Source of the DNA: Candidatus Omnitrophota bacterium
GTDB taxonomy: Bacteria; Omnitrophota; Gorgyraeia; 2-01-FULL-45-10
DNA length: 39,385 nucleotides
Direction of reading: 5' to 3'
NCBI GenBank assembly: GCA_030695725.1
Contig: JAUYPN010000032.1
Location: 1-39,385, forward strand
The position numbers and the translations under genes were made by a program. The notes beneath the pieces are model-generated. The model was given only the letters and a program-made list of their open reading frames with translations. It was not told the DNA's origin and made no database searches. This document shows, one piece after another, positions 16,866-25,714 of the stretch. Positions within the stretch are counted from its first letter, which is position 1, and each line of letters starts with the position of its first letter.

Positions 16866-17957
16866 GTGAAAATAATAGACAGGTACATGATCAGGGGTTT
16901 TTTAAGCTCTTTTCTATGGTGCCTCTTCGTATTTGTTATAATGGCCGTCATCATAGATATATTCTCGTTTATCGATGACATCGTCAAGTACAAGATCCCT
17001 CTGCAATCCGTAATAGCTTTCTATTTTTATTATATCCCCACTATGTTCGTGCAGATCATACCCATGGCGGCATTGCTCTCCACCATATATATGCTGAGTA
17101 ACCTTAATAAGAATAATGAGATCATAGCCATGAAGTCAAGCGGCGTCAGCCTGTGGCGCATACTTACGCCGCTGTTGGTACTGGGATTTTTGATAAGCGC
17201 GTTCACTTTCATGATCAATGACAGGATCATACCGCTTACGTCCAAAGTATCCCAGATGATCCGCCGCGAGGAGCTGGAGAAGTACAAGGCCGGGGATAAA
17301 CAGCTGAAGGTGCTGGAAAATGTCGCGGTATACGGTACGGGCAACAGGATAGTCTTCGCCAGGACCTATGACACCGTGGAGAAGAAATTGAGCGACATCA
17401 TAATCCATGAACACGACGTGGGCGAAAATCTTATATCGAAGATCACGGCAAAAAACGCGATATGGACGGGGTCGGAATGGAAGTTCCTTAAGGTCATAAT
17501 GTATAAGGTGGATAATTCGGGAAAGATGCTATCCTCCCCGGAATTCCACAGCGAAAAGATAATACCGCTGAAAGAGAGGCCCAGGGATTTCGCCAACAAG
17601 GAGTTGAAAGCGGAATTTATGAGCTATAGGGAACTGCTGAGCTACATAGGTAATTTCCGAGGCTCGGATATGAAAATAACCAGAAATCTCCTGGTAGATC
17701 TCCATTACAAGCTGGCATTCCCTTTCATCAGCCTCATCATCATCATGGTGGCGGCCCCCTTCGCCCTGCTGACTATGCGCGGAGGGGTGATGGTAGGCAT
17801 AGGAATGAGTATAGTGATAGGATTGCTCTACTACGCGGTAATAGCTATATCTCTTGCTTTCGGAAAATCCGGCCTACTTCCGCCCGTCATAGCCGCATGG
17901 GCGGGCAACATAATATTTACCGGAATCGGAATATATCTTCTGAACAAGCGGGCTTAG
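16866..17957 (+). CDS. LptF/LptG-family lipopolysaccharide export permease
   Basis: The 363-residue protein is a YjgP/YjgQ permease: one N-terminal helix after IIDRYMIRGFLSSF, a group of helices to about 125, a periplasmic beta-jellyroll (about 130-270), and three C-terminal helices. Motifs NNEIIAMKSSGVSLWRI and the coupling region are typical. LptF and LptG pair with the ATPase LptB to extract LPS and pass it to LptC/A, so this marks a diderm envelope. The second permease and other Lpt genes are not here. The start is GTG, one base after the comF stop, with GGGGA upstream, suggesting co-transcription. Its stop overlaps the convergent aldolase gene's stop by four bases with no terminator between. 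Confidence 0.88.
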   Translation: MKIIDRYMIRGFLSSFLWCLFVFVIMAVIIDIFSFIDDIVKYKIPLQSVIAFYFYYIPTMFVQIIPMAALLSTIYMLSNLNKNNEIIAMKSSGVSLWRILTPLLVLGFLISAFTFMINDRIIPLTSKVSQMIRREELEKYKAGDKQLKVLENVAVYGTGNRIVFARTYDTVEKKLSDIIIHEHDVGENLISKITAKNAIWTGSEWKFLKVIMYKVDNSGKMLSSPEFHSEKIIPLKERPRDFANKELKAEFMSYRELLSYIGNFRGSDMKITRNLLVDLHYKLAFPFISLIIIMVAAPFALLTMRGGVMVGIGMSIVIGLLYYAVIAISLAFGKSGLLPPVIAAWAGNIIFTGIGIYLLNKRA

Positions 17958-19282
17958 TCAGCGCCTTCTCCGCTTAATTCTACGTGTTCCGAAGGGCCCC
18001 TCTTCCTCGATATCACCCTCTTTAAGGTCACATGTTTTGAGGTGAGGTCTCTCGTCCCCCTGACATTGAGCTTTTCGAAGAGAAACTCGAACTTCTTCTC
18101 AATCTCCGATGCTATCGCGTCTTTAGCCTCTTTAGGCAAGCTCATTATGTCTTTCTTGAATTGTCCCAACGCCTTCTTCCTGGTAGAGTACAGGAACTGC
18201 TCCTCGGTCTGATCCGCTTTTTTCTCCGAAATCAGAGTCTTCTTCAGCCAATCGTAGATCCTCTCCTTAAGCTCCTTCGGGAAGTGGCTCGACTCATATA
18301 CCATATTCTGGAACTCCGTAGCCAGATGCACTTCGGCCGCGCCAACTTCCGGGAACTTTCCGAACGCCTCAGCCGGCAGGGTCGATGCCCCGTGCTGGAC
18401 CGCTCCCGCCATGCCGTACTCCTCGACCGCTATTTTGGATAGATTCTTCAGAGTATCGAAATCTAGCTTAACCTTCGCTATCGTTCCGTCCGGCAGGACG
18501 ACCCCGCCGTGGGAAGTGCCCGTCTGTATGCTGATCTTGCTTATTCCGGTCCGCCCTTTCCTGAGTTTGCTCTTGAATCCTTCCATGAAGGCTCTCAGGT
18601 CCTCGGGCGTGGAGTTCTGATGGCCGACCTCGCCGATCTCTCCCCCGACTGAAACCTCTATACCCTTAGGCTGATTCTTCCTTATAAAGTTGGTGAGGAT
18701 GGCGCATGCCTCGTAATTATCTTTCTGCTGTTTCTTTATGTTAGATTTCGTCAGATCGACGAGGGTTGATGAATCTATGTCTATGTTGTAGAAACCGGCT
18801 TCCATGGCTTTAGTGATTATCGATCTCAAGGCGTCGAGTTCGATTTGGGGGTTCTCTTTATAATTTTTGGCGTTAACCTGGAAATGGTCGCCCTGCACGA
18901 ATACGGACCCCGTCCATCCTTCCTTGACCGCCGCGGCAAGACAGACGGCCGCATATTCCACCGGCGGCTGGTCCGTATATCCCATTTCCGATTTCGCTAT
19001 TTCAAAAATAAAAGCGCCGGCGTTGTTCTTCTTTGCCACCCTGAAGATCGCCTTGGCAAGGTCGTAAGTCAGCGTCCTTAAGTTTATAGCCGGCGCAGTG
19101 AAAGTCCCGGGGAACTCTCCCTTACCACGGGCCATGTATAATCCGTTTATACTCGAAGAGTATATGCCGTTCTTATAAGCTATGCTGGTTATCTTCTTTG
19201 CCGCTCTGTTCTTCTCGTCCATATCCGCGGCCAGGACCAGGTCCATCACCAGAACATCCATATCGATCGCTCTCCTGCCCAT
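17954..19282 (-). CDS. Class II fructose-bisphosphate aldolase-like protein
   Basis: The 442-residue protein has the class II aldolase (TIM-barrel, zinc) pattern: GDHFQ (Asp132, His133), GGEIGEVG (Glu215, Glu218), TGTSHGG (His258) and QHGAST (His297), so the metal ligands appear present. It is longer than typical FbaA (about 310-360), with a charged C-terminal extension from about residue 345. Conserved loops differ from canonical aldolase (no GGSG), so the substrate may not be fructose bisphosphate. ATG at 19282 is preferred, with GAAGGAG eight bases upstream; a TTG at 19324 lies inside ahcY. It is the last gene of the operon that includes metK and ahcY, which makes a role in the methyl or sulfur cycle worth considering, but this is guesswork. 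Confidence 0.72.
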   Translation of the reverse strand: MGRRAIDMDVLVMDLVLAADMDEKNRAAKKITSIAYKNGIYSSSINGLYMARGKGEFPGTFTAPAINLRTLTYDLAKAIFRVAKKNNAGAFIFEIAKSEMGYTDQPPVEYAAVCLAAAVKEGWTGSVFVQGDHFQVNAKNYKENPQIELDALRSIITKAMEAGFYNIDIDSSTLVDLTKSNIKKQQKDNYEACAILTNFIRKNQPKGIEVSVGGEIGEVGHQNSTPEDLRAFMEGFKSKLRKGRTGISKISIQTGTSHGGVVLPDGTIAKVKLDFDTLKNLSKIAVEEYGMAGAVQHGASTLPAEAFGKFPEVGAAEVHLATEFQNMVYESSHFPKELKERIYDWLKKTLISEKKADQTEEQFLYSTRKKALGQFKKDIMSLPKEAKDAIASEIEKKFEFLFEKLNVRGTRDLTSKHVTLKRVISRKRGPSEHVELSGEGAD

Positions 19283-19305
19283 CGCAATGACTCCTTCTTT
19301 AAAAT

Positions 19306-20562
19306 TTACGTTCCTATTTCCCAACTATCCAGATATTCTTTTTGTTCTTTAGTCAGCATATCTATCTTTAGACCTAAAGATCCCAATTTTAATTTCGCGA
19401 TCCTTTTGTCCAGAAGATCAGGCACTTTATAAACCTTTTTCTCCAGCTTCTTATAATTTTTAGCCATATATTCGCACGAGAGCGCCTGGTTCGCGAAGCT
19501 CATATCCATGACGCTCGCCGGATGGCCTTCCGCCGCGGCCAGGTTGATGAGCCTTCCGGCGCCCAAAAGGTTTACGCGCTTGCCTCCCTTTAGCGTGTAC
19601 TCTTCCACAAATTCCCGAACCACTCTCTTCTTTACCGACATCTTCTCGAGGCCGGTAATATCAATCTCAACATTGAAGTGCCCGGAATTCGCTACTATAG
19701 CTCCGTCCTTCATAACCTCAAAATGTTCTTTTCGTATTACATTTATATCGCCGGTGAGAGTGACGAATACGTCCCCTTTTCTTGCCGCCTCTTTGATAGG
19801 CATCACGCTGTAGCCGTCCATAACTGCCTCAAGAGCCTTCAAAGGATCGACCTCTATTATTATCACATTCGCGCCCATGCCTCTGGCGCGCATCGCCACT
19901 CCCCTGCCGCACCATCCGTAGCCGCATACGACAAAGCTGGATCCGCAAATAAGGACATTCGTTGCTCTTATGATACCGTCCAGAGTAGACTGGCCGGTGC
20001 CGTATCTGTTATCGAACAGGTGTTTTGTGGAGGCATCGTTAACGGCGATTATCGGGTACATGAGAAGCCCCTGCCTCTCGAGGCTCCTTAATCTTATCAC
20101 GCCGGTAGTCGTCTCCTCGGTCCCGCCTATTATGTTTTTGGCAAGATGTTTTTTGGTCTTATGTATCATAGATACGAGATCCGCGCCGTCGTCCATAGTG
20201 ACATGCACATTCGCTTCCAGGACGCTCTCGATATGTTTGTAGTACGTCTTGTTGTCTTCTCCTTTGATAGCGAACGTTGGTATTCCCATATCCTTGACCA
20301 TGGAGGCCGCCACGTCATCCTGGGTGCTCAGAGGATTGGACGCGCATACGAATACGTTGGCGCCGCCTTCCTTCAATGTAAGGGCCAGGTTGGCCGTCTC
20401 TGTCGTCACGTGCAGGCAGCACGCCACGTTCAATCCCTTTAACGGCTTCTCCGTCTTAAAGTGTTTGCGAATGAGTTGAAGCACTTTCATATATTCGTTC
20501 GCCCACTCTATGCGCAGCTTGCCTTTTTTCGCCAGCTTTAAATCCTTAACATCGTACTTCAT
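19306..20562 (-). CDS. ahcY: Adenosylhomocysteinase
   Basis: The enzyme cleaves S-adenosylhomocysteine to adenosine and homocysteine with a tightly bound NAD, relieving product inhibition of methyltransferases. Seen are CLHVTTETA, GGTEETTTGVIRL, NDASTKHLFDNRYGTGQST and the dinucleotide-binding loop GYGWCGRG, all strongly conserved in the family. At 418 residues from the chosen start it is the short type found in archaea and Thermotoga-like bacteria, without the insertion seen in eukaryotic enzymes. ATG at 20562 has GGAG six bases upstream; a longer start at 20661 runs into metK. It lies 25 bases after metK and probably shares its mRNA, so the SAM-making and SAH-removing steps are co-expressed. 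Confidence 0.95.
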   Translation of the reverse strand: MKYDVKDLKLAKKGKLRIEWANEYMKVLQLIRKHFKTEKPLKGLNVACCLHVTTETANLALTLKEGGANVFVCASNPLSTQDDVAASMVKDMGIPTFAIKGEDNKTYYKHIESVLEANVHVTMDDGADLVSMIHKTKKHLAKNIIGGTEETTTGVIRLRSLERQGLLMYPIIAVNDASTKHLFDNRYGTGQSTLDGIIRATNVLICGSSFVVCGYGWCGRGVAMRARGMGANVIIIEVDPLKALEAVMDGYSVMPIKEAARKGDVFVTLTGDINVIRKEHFEVMKDGAIVANSGHFNVEIDITGLEKMSVKKRVVREFVEEYTLKGGKRVNLLGAGRLINLAAAEGHPASVMDMSFANQALSCEYMAKNYKKLEKKVYKVPDLLDKRIAKLKLGSLGLKIDMLTKEQKEYLDSWEIGT

Positions 20563-20587
20563 CGTATTCTCCACTTTTAGCTTTAAG

Positions 20588-21760
20588 CTATTTAATGTAT
20601 TTTCCCAGATCTTTCGCCTGGTCCGTCTTCTCCCACGTAAACCCTTCTTCGTTCCTGCCAAAATGGCCGTAGGCCGCGGTCTTCTGGAACCTTTCGCCGT
20701 CCGATTCGCGCAATTTCAGTTCAGCTATGATGCCGTGCGGAGTAAGCTCAAAGTGGTCCCTTATTATCTTTATGAGCTTGTCATCCGAAACTTTTCCCGT
20801 GCCGTATGTATTCACCATTATAGAGACAGGATCGGCGACACCTATAGCGTAGGCAAGCTGCACCATCAATTTATCCGCAAGGCCCGCTTTTACAGTATTC
20901 TTGGCAATATATCGGCCCATGTAGGCGGCAGACCTGTCAACTTTCGTGGCATCTTTACCCGAGAAGGCACCCCCGCCATGCGGGACCGTCCCGCCGTATG
21001 TATCCACTATTATCTTCCTGCCTGTCATGCCAGTATCCGACTGTGGGCCGCCTATGACGAATTTGCCCGTGGCATTTATCAAAAACTTCGTCTCTTTGTC
21101 GATCCAGCCCTTCAATACCGGCTTGGCCACTTTCTCTATTATCTCTCTTCTGGCCTCCTCGCAAAGCATATCCTTTTTCTTGTCCAGAACATCCTCCGTG
21201 TGCTGGCTGGCCAATATCACGGTAGTGACCCTTTTGGGTTTTCCGTCATGATACTCTACGGTGACCTGAGATTTCCCATCGGGCCCGAGGTACTTTAGAA
21301 CGTTCTTCTTCCTGACCTCAGCCAGTTTGCGGGAAAGCTGATGAGCCAGCATTATGGGCAGCGGCATCAATTCCGGCGTCTCGCGGCACGCATATCCCAT
21401 CATCATGCCCTGGTCCCCGGCGCCGCCCGAATCAACGCCCTTGGCTATATCTGGCGACTGAGTATGTATCGCGTTCAATATGGCGCATGTATGGTAATCG
21501 AACCCATATTTGGGATGCGTGTAGCCTATCCTCCTTAAGAGATCCCTGCACAGGCTGTGCATATCGACATACGCGGTCGTCGTCAGCTCTCCGCCTATTA
21601 TGAGCAATCCCATCGTCACATATGTTTCACAGGCGACCCTGCCCGCGGGATCCTGCTTCAACACGCTGTCAAGCACCGCATCGGATACCTGATCGCAAAC
21701 TTTATCGGGGTGACCCTCTGTCACGCTCTCCGAGGTAAAGAGATATTTATGCATCGACAT
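20588..21760 (-). CDS. metK: S-adenosylmethionine synthetase
   Basis: MetK makes SAM from methionine and ATP in the cytoplasm. The 390-residue protein begins with FTSESVTEGHPDKVCDQ, the ATP-binding signature with the catalytic His, and carries GAGDQGMMMGYA and GGAFSGKDATKVDRSAAY, the two PROSITE-type motifs. All three domains are present. GGAGGAG lies seven bases ahead of the ATG and overlaps the stop of the upstream nucleotidyltransferase gene, so the pair is coupled. No SAM riboswitch is visible because the gene is internal to an operon. Confidence 0.97.
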   Translation of the reverse strand: MSMHKYLFTSESVTEGHPDKVCDQVSDAVLDSVLKQDPAGRVACETYVTMGLLIIGGELTTTAYVDMHSLCRDLLRRIGYTHPKYGFDYHTCAILNAIHTQSPDIAKGVDSGGAGDQGMMMGYACRETPELMPLPIMLAHQLSRKLAEVRKKNVLKYLGPDGKSQVTVEYHDGKPKRVTTVILASQHTEDVLDKKKDMLCEEARREIIEKVAKPVLKGWIDKETKFLINATGKFVIGGPQSDTGMTGRKIIVDTYGGTVPHGGGAFSGKDATKVDRSAAYMGRYIAKNTVKAGLADKLMVQLAYAIGVADPVSIMVNTYGTGKVSDDKLIKIIRDHFELTPHGIIAELKLRESDGERFQKTAAYGHFGRNEEGFTWEKTDQAKDLGKYIK

Positions 21761-21764
21761 GCCT

Positions 21765-22514
21765 CTACTCCTCCTTCTTTTTGTACTCTTCGTCCGCTCT
21801 CTTGTACGATTCCAGATCGCCTATATCATACCATTTTTCAGAGAACGGAAAACCATAAACCTTATCGTTGACGCTCAACCATCTTATGTAGTAACCGGGC
21901 GCGTCGAGCTTTGCGCCCTCCAGATCGACATATTCGCCGAGACCGGGCACCTTCTTCTTCGGGAAAAAATATATCCCCGTAGATATCAGAGTGGAGTTAG
22001 GGCTTTGAGGCTTCTCTTCGAAATCCGTCACAAGGCCGTTCTTGTCAATGCGGACCACGCCGAACTTCTTCGCCGCCTCGATGCTTCCGACATCATATAA
22101 GGCCACAGAGACGCCGTCATTGTGGCCTTTAGCGAACTTTAAGAATGCCGTCAGGTCGAGATCGAACAGGTTATCTCCGGCTATGACGAGCAGATCGTCG
22201 TCTATCGAGCCCTCTCTTACGGCAAGATCCATGTCGCGTATTGCGCCGAGCCTCGAGTCGTTGGTCATAGTGCCGTCGTCGATTAAGAAGATCCTTGACG
22301 TATCCTTGCGCGCGCTCTTCCACTCTACAAAATTCCGGAAAAACTTATGGTTCGACACCACATGTACGGCATCTACGTTCTTTAAGGAAGCCGTCTTGGC
22401 AAGTATTCTGTCTATTATCGGCACGCCGCCTACAGACAGAAGGGGTTTTGGCGTGTTCGAGGTGAGAGGCTGCAATCTAACCGCATATCCCGCCGCTAAT
22501 ACTAATAACTTCAT
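21765..22514 (-). CDS. Sugar-phosphate nucleotidyltransferase
   Basis: The 249-residue protein has a Rossmann-like NTP-transferase fold: it starts MKLLVLAAGYAVRLQPLT and continues TPKPLL, a variant of the usual GGxGTRLxPLT, and has the metal-binding Asp in VIAGDNLFD (about 118-126). FGVVRIDKNG and FEEKP with a following STGIYFF are typical of glucose-1-phosphate or mannose-1-phosphate nucleotidyltransferases. It would activate a hexose phosphate as an NDP-sugar. The gene overlaps the preceding bifunctional isomerase by ATGA, which supplies hexose-6-phosphates, so the two may serve one sugar-nucleotide route. The base and sugar specificity cannot be read. The first loop has Ala-Val where Gly-Thr is usual. 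Confidence 0.85.
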   Translation of the reverse strand: MKLLVLAAGYAVRLQPLTSNTPKPLLSVGGVPIIDRILAKTASLKNVDAVHVVSNHKFFRNFVEWKSARKDTSRIFLIDDGTMTNDSRLGAIRDMDLAVREGSIDDDLLVIAGDNLFDLDLTAFLKFAKGHNDGVSVALYDVGSIEAAKKFGVVRIDKNGLVTDFEEKPQSPNSTLISTGIYFFPKKKVPGLGEYVDLEGAKLDAPGYYIRWLSVNDKVYGFPFSEKWYDIGDLESYKRADEEYKKKEE

Positions 22515-23581
22515 GTCTTAGCCAGCTCCTTTTTGAGATACGTTATCTTCTCTACGGGCGTAGGGTCTATGCCGTTCAATATCGCCAGATAGAAACTTAC
22601 GAAGTCTCCGATGTAAACAAGCGAGAAGATCCTGGCGAGGAGCTCTTTTCCCGAAGAAGAGACCTCCAGAACTTTCACTTCATTCTTCTTAAGAATATTT
22701 TTTGTCACATCCATCCTTTTGGATATCCTCGGATGGTCGGCGGCATCTCTTAAGATCACGGCAACGCAATCCTTCAGCACTTTTTTGGGGTTCTCCCACC
22801 CGACTATTTCGTTATGATTCATCTCCGGAAAGAGGTGCCCGGATGAGAGCGTCTTGGAATTTTCCGCAAGCTGCCCTCTCCATCTGGTCACAACGGCATC
22901 GGTGTGATCGGAACTTGCGTAGATCACTGGAAGCCTGCCAAAGATCTCCGCGGCTATCTTTTTCGCGGGATTGTCCTTGTGTGAAACTTTGTATCCTATT
23001 CTGGAGTCTTTCAATTTCCTTAAATTATGTATAGCGTCATCTATCGACCCGACCTGGTCCTTTACGATGCCTATCTTGGCCAATATCGCCAGGAGCGGAA
23101 AGAATGAGTACCCTAACGCGCACCTGGGCGGGAAGCCTTCGGGTATCGTCAGGCACGGAAGGCCGTCCTCTTCGGCCGCTTTCTCAAGTTTGCCGCCCGA
23201 GGTGACGGCTATTATACTGGAGCCTCTCGATACGGCTTCGCGATAGGCGCTCAAGGTCTCTTCGGTGTCACCGGAGTAACTCGACACTATGACAAGGGTA
23301 TCTTCGGTGACGAAATTAGGAAGGCCGTAGTTCCTGTTGACCGATACCGGGACTTGAGCGTCTTGGGCTATGTAGGATCTCACAAGATCCGCCCCTATAG
23401 CCGAGCCTCCGAGGCCCGTACAGACTATATTTTTGTAGGAACGCTTAAACTCCTGAGGCAGCTCGAATCCATCGCCTATGCGCTGGGCGTCCTGACACTG
23501 CTCGGGAAAAGATTCGATGAGCTCGAGCATGCTCGACTCATCGCACTTCTCTATTTTCTTGAAACTATCCAATTCTATCAT
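22511..23581 (-). CDS. Bifunctional phosphoglucose/phosphomannose isomerase
   Basis: The 356-residue protein has two SIS-type domains. The first carries CTGLGGSAIGADLV and VIVSSYSGDTEETLSAY, the sugar-phosphate loops of the archaeal/bacterial bifunctional PGI/PMI family; EMNHNEIVGWE provides the catalytic Glu/His region. It interconverts fructose-6-phosphate with glucose-6- or mannose-6-phosphate, feeding both glycolysis and NDP-sugar synthesis. It begins four bases after the ptsI stop and ends overlapping the nucleotidyltransferase. The family is typical of lineages without classical PGI, in line with an early-branching or candidate-phylum bacterium. Confidence 0.9.
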   Translation of the reverse strand: MIELDSFKKIEKCDESSMLELIESFPEQCQDAQRIGDGFELPQEFKRSYKNIVCTGLGGSAIGADLVRSYIAQDAQVPVSVNRNYGLPNFVTEDTLVIVSSYSGDTEETLSAYREAVSRGSSIIAVTSGGKLEKAAEEDGLPCLTIPEGFPPRCALGYSFFPLLAILAKIGIVKDQVGSIDDAIHNLRKLKDSRIGYKVSHKDNPAKKIAAEIFGRLPVIYASSDHTDAVVTRWRGQLAENSKTLSSGHLFPEMNHNEIVGWENPKKVLKDCVAVILRDAADHPRISKRMDVTKNILKKNEVKVLEVSSSGKELLARIFSLVYIGDFVSFYLAILNGIDPTPVEKITYLKKELAKT

Positions 23582-23585
23582 CAGC

Positions 23586-25352
23586 TTATTCTATCTCTAT
23601 AGCGAGATCCGGAATTATCTCTTTGAGCTTTCTTCTGGCAAATTTCTCTATCTCCTTACCGGTAGAGAGCGTAAGGGCCTGCTGGGCGACCTCTTTTGCC
23701 TGCTCCATGCTGACCGATCTTATTATCCTCTTGACCTCCGGGATCGCGATCGGCGATGTGGAGAATTCGTCGAGGCCGAGCCCTAAAAGTATGAGGGTCA
23801 TCACTATGTCCCCGGACATCTCCCCGCATAGGCCGACCCATATTCCCGCCCTATGGCCGGCCTCTATCACGTTCTTTATCAGAAGCAGTACCGCGGGGTG
23901 CGCCGGCTCGTATAGATAGGCTATCTTCTCATTTACCCTATCGACAGCCAGAGAGTACTGGATAAGGTCGTTCGTTCCTATGGAAAAGAAGTCGGCTTCC
24001 CTGGCCAGAATATCGGCCGTCAATGCCGCCGATGGGACTTCTATCATGGCGCCTACTTCCATATTTTCGTCGAACGATATGCCCTCTTTTCTCAGGTCTT
24101 TCTTTGTCTCTTCTAATATGGCATTGGCCTGTTTCAGCTCCTCGATGCCCGATATCATCGGATACATCATCTTCAGCTTCCCGAAAGCGGAGGCTCTCAA
24201 TATGGCGCGCAGCTGTGTCTTGAATATGTCCGGCCTTGCCAGGCAAAATCTTATGGCGCGCCATCCCATAAAAGGATTCATCTCCTGCGGGATCTCAAGC
24301 TGCGACAGAAATTTATCCCCGCCCAGATCGAGCGTCCTTATGACCACGGTATAAGGCCTGATCTTCCTGGCGACCACCGAATACTCCTTGAACTGCTCCT
24401 CTTCGGTCGGCAGGTCTTTGCGGTTCATGTAAAAGTATTCTGTCCTGTACAATCCTATCCCCTCGGCGCCGTGGGCGATAACGGAGGCGACGTCTTCCTG
24501 CAATTCTATGTTTGCCATCAGCCCTATCTTCCTGCCGTCTAAGGTCTCGCACGGAAGGCCCTTCATCTCCAGAAGGGTCTTTCCGAAAGCCACTAATTTT
24601 TTGCGGCTCGATTCGTAATGCTTAAGCGTCGCCGGCGTCGGATTCAGCACCACCACGCCGTGAGTTCCGTCGACTATCACGGTATCGCCGTTTTGAACTT
24701 CTTTGGTGACCGTCTCCAAGCCCACGACCGCCGGTATCTCCAAAGACTTGGCCATGATGGCGGTGTGTGAAGTGCGGCTCCCTATGTCTGTAGCAAAGCC
24801 TATGACATTTTTTTTGTGCATAGTGGCCGTGTCGGAGGGTGAAAGATCATAAGAGATCACCACGGCCTTGTCCTTTAGCGTGGAGAGCGCGTCTTCTCTT
24901 GCGCCGATGAGGTTCTTCAATATCCTCTTACCTATGTCATTAATATCGCTTATCCGCTCTTTTAAGTATTCATCGTCCATCTCCGAGAATACCTTTATAT
25001 ATTTCTTCAATACATCCTGGAATGTGTATTCTGCGGAAAGCTTGTCCTTCTTTATCTTGGATACAACCTCTTCTATAAGCATGCTGTCTTCTATGACTAA
25101 GAGGTGCGCGCTGAATATCTGGCCGTGCTCCGCGGAGAGTTCCTCGGATATGCGCTTCTTTATCTCCATAACCTCCTGCTTCGTCTGGATAAGCGCGTCC
25201 TTGAAATGCTTTATCTCGTTAGCGATCTGATCGTCCTTTAGCGGGCGTTTAGGTATCACATACTGCTCTCTGTCAAGAAGCAGCACTCTACCCGTAACTA
25301 TTCCGGGAGCGGCCGGTATACCTCTTAAGACAAGCTCTTTACCTTTAGTCAT
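23586..25352 (-). CDS. ptsI: Phosphoenolpyruvate-protein phosphotransferase (PTS Enzyme I)
   Basis: Enzyme I takes phosphate from PEP and passes it to HPr. The 588-residue protein has the usual order: N-terminal HPr-binding helices (about 30-150), the phosphohistidine domain with GSRTSHTAIMAK (His196), the linker, and the PEP-binding TIM barrel with GIGLYRTEYFYM, IRTLDLGGDK and GLCGEMSGD with its catalytic Cys. No GAF domain is present, so it is the standard EI rather than PtsP. AAGGAG lies seven bases upstream of the ATG. A 73-base gap with a palindromic element separates it from ptsH. No sugar-specific EIIB or EIIC gene is in the window. Confidence 0.96.
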   Translation of the reverse strand: MTKGKELVLRGIPAAPGIVTGRVLLLDREQYVIPKRPLKDDQIANEIKHFKDALIQTKQEVMEIKKRISEELSAEHGQIFSAHLLVIEDSMLIEEVVSKIKKDKLSAEYTFQDVLKKYIKVFSEMDDEYLKERISDINDIGKRILKNLIGAREDALSTLKDKAVVISYDLSPSDTATMHKKNVIGFATDIGSRTSHTAIMAKSLEIPAVVGLETVTKEVQNGDTVIVDGTHGVVVLNPTPATLKHYESSRKKLVAFGKTLLEMKGLPCETLDGRKIGLMANIELQEDVASVIAHGAEGIGLYRTEYFYMNRKDLPTEEEQFKEYSVVARKIRPYTVVIRTLDLGGDKFLSQLEIPQEMNPFMGWRAIRFCLARPDIFKTQLRAILRASAFGKLKMMYPMISGIEELKQANAILEETKKDLRKEGISFDENMEVGAMIEVPSAALTADILAREADFFSIGTNDLIQYSLAVDRVNEKIAYLYEPAHPAVLLLIKNVIEAGHRAGIWVGLCGEMSGDIVMTLILLGLGLDEFSTSPIAIPEVKRIIRSVSMEQAKEVAQQALTLSTGKEIEKFARRKLKEIIPDLAIEIE

Positions 25353-25378
25353 GGTTCGACTCCTTCCAGTCGCTCACC

Positions 25379-25429
25379 ATGACCCCGAGCAAAGCCGCCT
25401 ATAACGAGATGGCTGCGTCGAGGGGTCAT
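25379..25429. repeat. Palindromic element between ptsH and ptsI that supplies the ptsH stop
   Basis: ATGACCCC (25379-25386) and GGGGTCAT (25422-25429) are perfect outer arms. Within lie CCCGAGCAAA and GCGTCGAGGG, which are identical to the flanks of the element in the radical SAM gene (32908-32943), while the centre differs. The TGA of ptsH (25426-25428) lies inside the right arm. Confidence 0.85.
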
Positions 25430-25713
25430 TTTATGATATCCTCGATATCGCTTGAGAGAAGGTTCTCCAACTCCGTAATGGCCTGCTGGGCGTCTTCGCC
25501 TTTCGTAGTGATGGTGACCCTGGACCCCCTGCCCGCCTCCAGCATCATTATACCCATTATGGATTTACCGTTAACTTTTGCCTTACCCTTGGAAACTATA
25601 ACATCGGAATCGAACTTATTCGCGATCTGGACAAATAACGCCGCCGGCCGGGCATGCAGTCCCTGCTTATTTTTTATTATTACGGTCTTCTCTACTATTA
25701 TGACTTCTTTCAT
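25426..25713 (-). CDS. ptsH: PTS phosphocarrier protein HPr
   Basis: The 95-residue protein has the active-site motif KQGLHARPAALFV (His20), phosphorylated by Enzyme I, and the second motif KSIMGIMMLEA with Ser51 at the position of the regulatory Ser46 of Gram-positive HPr. That serine motif is the HPr kinase target where HprK exists; HprK is not in the window. The C-terminal end is encoded into a palindromic element that gives the TGA stop. Start ATG at 25713 lies one base after the yvcK stop, with no clear ribosome site, so it is probably translated by coupling. With EI and a PtsN-type EIIA but no permease here, a regulatory role is likely. Confidence 0.95.
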   Translation of the reverse strand: MKEVIIVEKTVIIKNKQGLHARPAALFVQIANKFDSDVIVSKGKAKVNGKSIMGIMMLEAGRGSRVTITTKGEDAQQAITELENLLSSDIEDIIK

Positions 25714-25714
25714 C

